From Cupriavidus sp. EM10 (GTDB lineage Bacteria; Pseudomonadota; Gammaproteobacteria; Burkholderiales; Burkholderiaceae), in the NCBI RefSeq assembly GCF_018729255.1, contig NZ_CP076061.1:124001-188000 (forward strand): a stretch of DNA of 64,000 nucleotides. The letters run 5' to 3'. The position numbers and the translations under genes were made by a program. The notes beneath the pieces are model-generated. The model worked only from the letters and a program-made list of their open reading frames with translations. It was not told where the DNA came from and did no database searches. Positions 58,465 through 64,000 of this stretch are shown here, piece by piece. Every line of letters begins with the position of its first letter. Position 1 is the stretch's first letter.

Positions 58465-60012
58465 TCAGGGCCGCACGCCAAAGCGGCTGACGCCGGGCTC
58501 GCGCAGCGGCGCCGCCAGGTTGGCGAAGTCGCACAGCAGCGCGCGGGTATCGCGCGGGTCGATGATGTCCTCGATGACGAATGCCTCGGCGCTGCGGAAC
58601 GGCGACGTCAGGCTGCGCACGCGCTGCTCGATCTCGGCGCGCTTCTGCACGGGGTCGTCGGCGCCCTCGATCTCGGCCTTGTAGGCCACCTCCAGGCCGC
58701 CTTCTATCGGCAAGGCGCCCCAGTTGGCCGATGGCCACGCGTAGCGGAAATTGAACCGGCCCATATGCTGGTGGCCGGCCGCCGCCACGCCATAGGCGCG
58801 CCGCACGATGACGGAGCACCACGGCACCGTGGCCTGGTACACCGCCGCCAGCGCGCGCACGCCATAGCGCATGATCCCGGCCTGCTCGGCCTCCAGCCCG
58901 ACCTGGAAGCCGGCCGTATCCACCAGATTGACCACCGGCAGGTGGAAGGTCTGCGCCAGGTCGACGAAACGCGTGAATTTCTCGGCCGTGTCGCTATCCC
59001 AGTTGCCGCCATGACACGCGGGATCGCTGGCAATCACGGCGACCGGCCAGCCATCGAGCCGCGCCAGCGCCGTGACGATGGCGCGCCCCCATTGCGAGCC
59101 CATCTCGAACAGCGACCCCGCATCGACCAGCGATTTCAGGATCGGCCGGATCTGGTACGCGGCGCGGCTGTCGCGCGGGATGGCGGACAACAGCCATTCG
59201 TCGCGCCGCGTCGGGCTGTCGATGGGCGTCGCCCGGGGCGGCAGTTCGTGCACCGAGGCCGGCAAATACGAGAGGAACTGCCGGGCGCGCGCAAACGCCT
59301 GCTGCTCGGTGGCCACCTCGTCGTCCACCACGCCGTTGCGCGTATGGATCTGGCTGCCGCCCAGCTCGTTCTTGCCGATGTCCTGCCCGGCCCGCGCCAC
59401 CAGCGGCGGCCCTTCGCTGAACAGTTGCGAAGTCTCCCTGACCATCACCGAATAGTGGCTGGCCGCCACGCGCGCCGCGCCCATGCCGGCGACGGACCCC
59501 AGCGCCAGCGACACCACCGGCACCGTGGCCATGTTCTCGACCACGTACTGCCAGACCTTCATGGTCGGGATCAGCGTGTGGCCCTTGATCTCGATATTGC
59601 GCACGGAGCCGCCACCACCCGTGCCGTCGACCAACCGGATCATCGGCAGCCGCAGGTCGTGGGCCATCTTTTCGGCGTGGATCAGCTTGTCGCCGGGCGC
59701 GCCGTCGTTGGCGCCGCCACGCACCGTGAAATCGTCGCCGACCAGCACGACCGGGCGCCCGTCGACCTGCGCGCGGCCCATCACCAGGTTCGACGGGATC
59801 AGGTCGACCAGCCGCCCGTTGCTGTCGTAGCGGCCACTGCCGCTCAGGCCGCCCACCTCGCGGAACGAGCCCGGATCGGCAATCGCATCGACCCGATCGC
59901 GCACCGTCAGCTTGCCCGCCGCCTTGTGGCGCTCCACCTTGCTGTCACCGCCCATGCGGGCGGCAAGCCGCCGCCGCCAGGCGAGTTCGTCCACTTCGGG
60001 CTGCCAGCTCAC
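58465..60012 (-). CDS. Biotin-dependent carboxylase, carboxyltransferase subunit
   Basis: 515 residues from the GTG at 60012 (GGGAG nine bases upstream); first gene of the operon. Crotonase-like carboxyltransferase of the PccB/MmdA type: VLVGDDFTVRGGANDGAPG, RLVDGTGGGGSVRNIEIKG, SLALGSVAGMGAARVAASHY, then FVDLAQTFHLPVVNLVDTAG and FNFRYAWPSANWGALPIEGG in the second half. It duplicates the CT activity already in the fused carboxylase next door, so it may accept a different acyl-CoA from the same biotin carrier or form a mixed complex. Confidence 0.9.
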   Translation of the reverse strand: MSWQPEVDELAWRRRLAARMGGDSKVERHKAAGKLTVRDRVDAIADPGSFREVGGLSGSGRYDSNGRLVDLIPSNLVMGRAQVDGRPVVLVGDDFTVRGGANDGAPGDKLIHAEKMAHDLRLPMIRLVDGTGGGGSVRNIEIKGHTLIPTMKVWQYVVENMATVPVVSLALGSVAGMGAARVAASHYSVMVRETSQLFSEGPPLVARAGQDIGKNELGGSQIHTRNGVVDDEVATEQQAFARARQFLSYLPASVHELPPRATPIDSPTRRDEWLLSAIPRDSRAAYQIRPILKSLVDAGSLFEMGSQWGRAIVTALARLDGWPVAVIASDPACHGGNWDSDTAEKFTRFVDLAQTFHLPVVNLVDTAGFQVGLEAEQAGIMRYGVRALAAVYQATVPWCSVIVRRAYGVAAAGHQHMGRFNFRYAWPSANWGALPIEGGLEVAYKAEIEGADDPVQKRAEIEQRVRSLTSPFRSAEAFVIEDIIDPRDTRALLCDFANLAAPLREPGVSRFGVRP

Positions 60013-60056
60013 GCGTTGTCTCCCACTGTCTTGCTTGTGTTGATGCAGAGACACCC

Positions 60057-60072
60057 CGCACAACACATGCCA
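60057..60072 (-). promoter_or_regulatory. Sigma-54-type promoter of the carboxylase operon
   Basis: TGGCATGTGTTGTGCG on the minus strand: GG (-24) and GC (-12) separated by exactly ten bases, three mismatches to TGGCACGnnnnTTGCW. Predicted start near 60046, about 33 bases before the GTG at 60012. A sigma-54 activator gene is divergent from it. Confidence 0.65.
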
Positions 60073-60154
60073 GCTCTGAGATACATGTCGCGGCCTTGAT
60101 TACATTGAGAAATGAATGCGGCAAGGCTAAGATGTCCGTCACAACTACACCAAA

Positions 60155-60173
60155 GTGTCCGCTATAAGGACAC
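60155..60173. promoter_or_regulatory. Candidate activator-binding site (GTGTCC-n7-GGACAC)
   Basis: Perfect six-base arms about 85-100 bases upstream of the -24 element, the usual distance for a sigma-54 activator, and directly before the activator gene, so it could also give autoregulation. Confidence 0.5.
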
Positions 60174-60187
60174 CACAGGAGACATCC

Positions 60188-61951
60188 GTGTCCACGGAGA
60201 CAACACAGGCGACAGCCGATCCGCGTCCGGATGCGGCGTGTCTCGGCGCATTGCTATGCACGGCCGATGGGGCCACCGAAACGGCTTTCGGCGTTTGCAC
60301 CAATGCCACGGTGGCCACGGCCACCCTGACTGCGTGGATGCAGGCCGGTCCGGCCGGCGGCCGGAAGCTGTTTCCGGTGGCGGTGGGTGAGGCGCGCTAC
60401 ATCGGGCTGTCGCTGGAAGACGGCACGCGGCGCCTGATCCTGCTGCATGCCGCCGATGCGCAGGCGACGCTGTTCGATTTCCTGGGCACCGTGCCGTTTG
60501 CCGATGCCATCCTCGACCACTTCCTCAACGATCCCTACCAGGCCATCACCGTGGTCGACCAGGCGGGGCTGGTGCGCTTTATCAGCCCGGTCCACGAGAA
60601 ATTCCTGGGCCTGGAGGCCGGCGCCGGCATTGGCCGCGCCGCCGCCGACGTGATCCCGAACAGCCGGCTGCCGCAGGTGGTCGGCAGCGGCAAGGCCGAG
60701 ATCGGGCAACTGCAGCAACTGAATCACACCAGCCGCGTGGTGAACCGGATTCCGATCCGCCAGCACGGCCAGGTGGTGGGCGCCATCGGCCAGGTCATGT
60801 TCAAGGGACCGGAAGAACTGGTGCGCATGCACAAGGAACTGGTGACGCTGCGGTCCGAAGTGGCCCGCTACCAGCGCGAATTTGAAGGCCTGCGCGAAGG
60901 CCTGCGGGAAAGGCAGTCCAACCTGGGCCTGATCGGCGAAAGCGCGCCGATGCAGCGCCTGCGCCGTGAAATCCAGACCGTGGCCCGGCTGGACGTGCCG
61001 GTGCTGATCCTCGGCGAAAGCGGCACCGGCAAGGAACTGGTGGCGCGCGCCATCCACGGCAGCGGCCACGACGGCCCGGCCACCGACCGCCCGCTGGTCA
61101 GCCTGAACCTGGCCGCCCTGCCGGCCACGCTGATCGAATCCGAGCTGTTCGGCCATGCGCCCGGCGCCTTTACGGGCAGCAAGCGCCAGGGCCAGGCGGG
61201 CAAGCTGGAACTGGCCGCCGGCGGCACGGTGTTCCTGGACGAGGTCGCCGATATTCCGATGGAAATGCAGGTAAAGCTGCTGCGCGTGCTGGAGGACCAC
61301 ATGGTCGAACGGCTGGGCAGCGGTCGCGCGCGCAAGGTGGATTTCCGGCTGGTATCGGCCACCAATCGCGATATTCCGGAACTGATCGACGCCGGCCGGT
61401 TCCGGCTGGACCTGTATTACCGGCTCAGCGGCGTGGTGCTGCGCATTCCCGCACTGCGCCAGCGGCGCGAGGATATTCCGGCGCTGCTGCAGCATTTCGT
61501 CGAGGCATTCTGCACACGCAATGGCATGCCGGCGCCCCGAATCGAGCACGATGTGGCGCGCTATCTGGCCGGACAGCCATGGCCGGGGAATGTCCGGCAA
61601 CTGCGGCAGCGCGTGGAAGAGGCGCTGGTGTTCTGCGACGGCCGCGCACTGAAGGTGGCGGATTTTGCGCGGGGCGATGCGGCCCGGGGCGTCATCGCCG
61701 CGCAGGACGTCGATGACGAATTTGCGCCGGAGCCGGCCTTTTCTGGCGAGACGCGTGCATCAACCGCTGCCTTTGGCTCGTCATTGGCGCCTCCCGCCCC
61801 GGCCGATGCCCCCGGCGGCATGAACGAGCTGGCCTACGCCGCCGTGCTCGACGCCATCGCCCGCCATGGCGGCAACAAGAAACGCGCGGCGGCGCAGCTG
61901 CGGATATCGCGCTCGCATCTCTACAAGATCCTGGAGCGCGGCGGAAGATAG
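60188..61951 (+). CDS. Sigma-54-dependent transcriptional activator (PAS-AAA-Fis)
   Basis: 587 residues from the GTG at 60188 (AGGAG seven bases upstream); an in-frame GTG at 60155 overlaps the candidate operator. N-terminal domain ~1-105 unknown, PAS domain ~110-215 (VVDQAGLVRFISPVHEKFLG), coiled linker (MHKELVTLRSEVARYQREFE), AAA+ domain ~255-490 with Walker A GESGTGKE and Walker B VFLDEVAD, and a Fis-type helix-turn-helix at the end (NKKRAAAQLRISRSHLYKIL). The sigma-54 contact loop reads GAFTGS rather than GAFTGA. Divergent from the carboxylase operon that it probably activates. Confidence 0.92.
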   Translation: MSTETTQATADPRPDAACLGALLCTADGATETAFGVCTNATVATATLTAWMQAGPAGGRKLFPVAVGEARYIGLSLEDGTRRLILLHAADAQATLFDFLGTVPFADAILDHFLNDPYQAITVVDQAGLVRFISPVHEKFLGLEAGAGIGRAAADVIPNSRLPQVVGSGKAEIGQLQQLNHTSRVVNRIPIRQHGQVVGAIGQVMFKGPEELVRMHKELVTLRSEVARYQREFEGLREGLRERQSNLGLIGESAPMQRLRREIQTVARLDVPVLILGESGTGKELVARAIHGSGHDGPATDRPLVSLNLAALPATLIESELFGHAPGAFTGSKRQGQAGKLELAAGGTVFLDEVADIPMEMQVKLLRVLEDHMVERLGSGRARKVDFRLVSATNRDIPELIDAGRFRLDLYYRLSGVVLRIPALRQRREDIPALLQHFVEAFCTRNGMPAPRIEHDVARYLAGQPWPGNVRQLRQRVEEALVFCDGRALKVADFARGDAARGVIAAQDVDDEFAPEPAFSGETRASTAAFGSSLAPPAPADAPGGMNELAYAAVLDAIARHGGNKKRAAAQLRISRSHLYKILERGGR

Positions 61952-62087
61952 GCCCGGCACGTTGGGCCCTAACATCTGCTTCGCCAGACTCTGATCAACA
62001 CTCGCTCGAATCTGTGGCAATAAAGTGGAAGCGGCGCGCCCATCCGCCCCCGGCCGCCCTTCCGCCGAAGTCTCCAGGAGCACAATC

Positions 62088-63161
62088 ATGCCCACCATGC
62101 GAGCTGCCGTGTTTGAAGGTCCCGGCAGGATCATTCTTCAGGAAAAGCCCATCCCCGACGTCGGTCCCGGCGATGCGCTGATCCGCATCACCACCACCAC
62201 GATCTGCGGCACCGACGTTCACATCCTCAAGGGCGAGTATCCCGTCCAGCCCGGGCTGACCATCGGCCACGAGCCGGTCGGGGTGATCGAAAAGCTCGGC
62301 AGCAACGTGACCGGCTACCGGGAAGGCCAGCGCGTGATTGCCGGCGCCATCTGCCCGAGCTTCCATTCGTACGCGTGCCAGGACGGCTGCGCGTCGCAGG
62401 ACGGCCAGGCGCACGGCCACGGCTACAAGCCGATGGGCGGCTGGCGCTTCGGCAACACCATCGACGGCACCCAGGCCGAATACGTGCTGGTGCCCGACGC
62501 CCAGGCCAACCTGGCGCCGATTCCCGACGGGCTGACCGACGAGCAGGTGCTGATGTGCCCCGACATCATGTCCACCGGCTTTGCGGGCGCCGAGCAGGCC
62601 AATATCAAGATCGGCGATATCGTGGCGGTGTTCGCGCAGGGCCCGATTGGCCTGTGTGCCACGGCCGGCGCGCGGCTGCGGGGCGCGTCGAAGATCATCG
62701 TCGTGGATGGCATCGACGAGCGCCTGGCCATCGCGCGCCATATGGGCGCCGACGAGGTGGTCAATTTCCGCAAGACCGATGTCGTCGACGAGATCCTGCG
62801 GCTGACCGACGGCCGGGGCGTGGATGCCTCGATCGAGGCGCTCGGCACGCAGGCCACCTTCGAGGCGGCGCTGCGCGTACTGAAGCCGGGCGGCACGCTG
62901 TCCAGCCTGGGCGTGTATTCCACGGACCTGAGCATCCCGCTGGGGGCGTTCGCCGCCGGTCTGGGCGACAACCGCATCGTCACGTCGCTGTGTCCCGGCG
63001 GCAAGGAGCGCATGCGCCGGCTGATGAACGTGATCGAGACCCAGCGCGTGGACCTGGCGCCGCTGGTCACGCACCACTACAAGCTGGCCGATATCGAATC
63101 GGCCTACGACCTGTTCGCCAACCAGCGCGACGGCGTGCTCAAGGTGGCCATCACGCCCTGA
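62088..63161 (+). CDS. Zinc-dependent alcohol dehydrogenase (MDR family)
   Basis: 357 residues from the ATG at 62088 (CCAGGAGCAC upstream). Medium-chain dehydrogenase with catalytic zinc motif TTTTICGTDVHILKG and GHEPVGVIEK. The Rossmann domain has VFAQGPIGLCATAGARLRGA and IIVVDGIDER. The four-Cys structural zinc loop is replaced by a His/Cys-rich insert (CPSFHSYACQDGCASQDGQA), as in the secondary-alcohol group known in Cupriavidus. It probably oxidises short alcohols or butanediol-like compounds with NAD(P). Single gene, 136 bases after the activator gene. Confidence 0.92.
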   Translation: MPTMRAAVFEGPGRIILQEKPIPDVGPGDALIRITTTTICGTDVHILKGEYPVQPGLTIGHEPVGVIEKLGSNVTGYREGQRVIAGAICPSFHSYACQDGCASQDGQAHGHGYKPMGGWRFGNTIDGTQAEYVLVPDAQANLAPIPDGLTDEQVLMCPDIMSTGFAGAEQANIKIGDIVAVFAQGPIGLCATAGARLRGASKIIVVDGIDERLAIARHMGADEVVNFRKTDVVDEILRLTDGRGVDASIEALGTQATFEAALRVLKPGGTLSSLGVYSTDLSIPLGAFAAGLGDNRIVTSLCPGGKERMRRLMNVIETQRVDLAPLVTHHYKLADIESAYDLFANQRDGVLKVAITP

Positions 63162-63236
63162 CATCCTCGGGCGTTCAACACCATCGCGCCTGCGCGGCCG
63201 TGTGACGCAGGCGCGGCATGGGCATGGCGGAAACTC

Positions 63237-63256
63237 CTAAGTCTCAGCTAAGTCTC
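63237..63256 (+). promoter_or_regulatory. Direct repeat CTAAGTCTC x2, 11-base period
   Basis: CTAAGTCTC at 63237-63245 and 63248-63256, one helical turn apart, about 100 bases upstream of the membrane-protein gene. Two direct half-sites with 10-11 base spacing are typical for OmpR-family response regulators (compare PmrA CTTAA-type boxes). Confidence 0.55.
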
Positions 63257-63355
63257 GGCGGGTAGCCTCACCTCCAGTTTCGAAGTCCAACTGAAGGATG
63301 GCATGGACCATCGGTCAGCAAGTACCGAGCCGCCGTTCTTTCGAGGAGTACGCCA

Positions 63356-64000
63356 ATGCATTCCACCAATGTCCGACAAACGCTGGCCAAGGTGCCCGAG
63401 GTCACGCTCGTCTTCTGGCTCATCAAGATCGCCGCCACGACCTTGGGCGAGACAGGGGGCGATGCGCTATCGATGTCCCTCAATCTCGGATATCTGGTCA
63501 GCACCGTCATTTTCGCGGCGATATTTCTTGTCGCGGTGACGGCCCAGGTTCGTTCCAGGAAGTATCACCCGACCATCTACTGGGTAACCATCGTTGCAAC
63601 CACGACCGTCGGCACGACCCTCGCCGACTTTGCCGACCGGTCGCTGGGCATCGGCTACCCGGGCGGCACTGCCGTACTTCTGGCACTCCTGCTGGTCTCC
63701 CTGTTCGTCTGGCATCGCACCATGGGAACGGTCTCCATTGCATCGATCAATACGCCGAAGGCGGAGATGTTTTATTGGGTGACCATCATGTTCTCGCAGA
63801 CGCTGGGCACAGCGCTGGGTGACTGGACGGCCGACACGATAGGCCTTGGCTATGTCGGCGGAATTATTGTGTTTGGCACGCTGCTGGCCATCCTGGCCGT
63901 CGCGTACTACCGGACTGCCATCTCACGCACCGTCCTTTTCTGGGCAGCTTTCATCCTGACCCGCCCCTGGGCGCAGTCGTGGGCGATTTCCTGGACAAGC
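63356..64000 (+). CDS. COG4705-like membrane protein with four internal repeats (partial, probable frameshift)
   Basis: Starts at 63356 (GAGGAG upstream) and runs off the window. Reads MHSTNVRQTLAKVPEVTLVF... and contains four repeats of about 55 residues, each a membrane segment pair with a G-x-x-x-(G/A)-D core: FWLIKIAATTLGETGGDALS, YWVTIVATTTVGTTLADFAD, YWVTIMFSQTLGTALGDWTA and FWAAFILTRPLGAVVGDFLD. The last needs one extra C in the C4 run at 63964-63967, since the given frame reads TRPWAQSW. Inner-membrane protein of unknown function; homologues are seen beside two-component systems and metal genes in Cupriavidus. Confidence 0.78.
   Translation, partial: MHSTNVRQTLAKVPEVTLVFWLIKIAATTLGETGGDALSMSLNLGYLVSTVIFAAIFLVAVTAQVRSRKYHPTIYWVTIVATTTVGTTLADFADRSLGIGYPGGTAVLLALLLVSLFVWHRTMGTVSIASINTPKAEMFYWVTIMFSQTLGTALGDWTADTIGLGYVGGIIVFGTLLAILAVAYYRTAISRTVLFWAAFILTRPWAQSWAISWTS

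Noticed and set aside
55074..58490. 1138-codon open frame antisense to the single-chain carboxylase
   Set aside because: Same GC-driven shadow effect; the translated product has the low-complexity Arg/Ala/His/Gln composition of a non-coding frame.
60120..60140. Second possible sigma-54 element (GGACATCTTAGCC...TTGC) on the minus strand
   Set aside because: GG and GC are 13 bases apart, not ten; the element at 60057-60072 fits exactly.

Overview
The window reads as a high-GC Burkholderiaceae chromosome, most like Cupriavidus/Ralstonia. The evidence is the gene content (Bug-type binding proteins, CzcICBA, URC uracil catabolism, split arnA, H-NS C-terminal paralogue), the GC-rich third codon positions and the style of the tRNA terminators. 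No phage, insertion sequence, CRISPR array or rRNA was seen. The species assignment is inference.

Layout. (1) 1-7.3 kb: TonB-dependent receptor, convergent M30-type metallopeptidase lipoprotein, DUF1254 lipoprotein, an outer-membrane-like protein, tRNA-Arg(ACG) and tRNA-Leu(CAG), with a cluster of hairpins and duplicated tRNA-Leu tails between them. (2) 7.4-17.6 kb: one long minus-strand pyrimidine operon (URC1 - URC4 - upp - RutR-like TetR - BmpA binding protein - ABC ATPase - two permeases - cytosine-deaminase-like amidohydrolase). A RutR-type palindrome lies just upstream. (3) 17.7-21.7 kb: acyltransferase, glutamate-type binding protein, a short exported repeat protein, a candidate structured small RNA with its own promoter, and a periplasmic protein. 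(4) 22.1-29.2 kb: complete arn operon for L-Ara4N modification of lipid A. (5) 29.2-45.2 kb: metal region with a CadA/ZntA P-type ATPase behind a MerR-type promoter, czcICBA, a two-component system and a divergent copper module (Met/His-rich proteins, TolC-type lipoprotein, multicopper oxidase, CusF-like protein), then an H-NS-like protein. (6) 45.4-48.7 kb: second short repeat protein, MHYT-GGDEF-EAL protein, glycine-zipper lipoprotein. (7) 48.7-62 kb: acyl-CoA carboxylation operon (carboxyltransferase, single-chain biotin carboxylase, tandem CaiB-type CoA transferase, two Bug proteins, cupin, acyl-CoA dehydrogenase). It is divergent from a sigma-54 activator and has a sigma-54-like promoter. 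(8) 62-64 kb: zinc alcohol dehydrogenase and the start of a four-repeat membrane protein.

A point that affects annotation throughout: nine otherwise normal genes each carry a single-base deletion in a short homopolymer. They are annotated here as single full-length genes with a probable assembly frameshift, not as pseudogenes.
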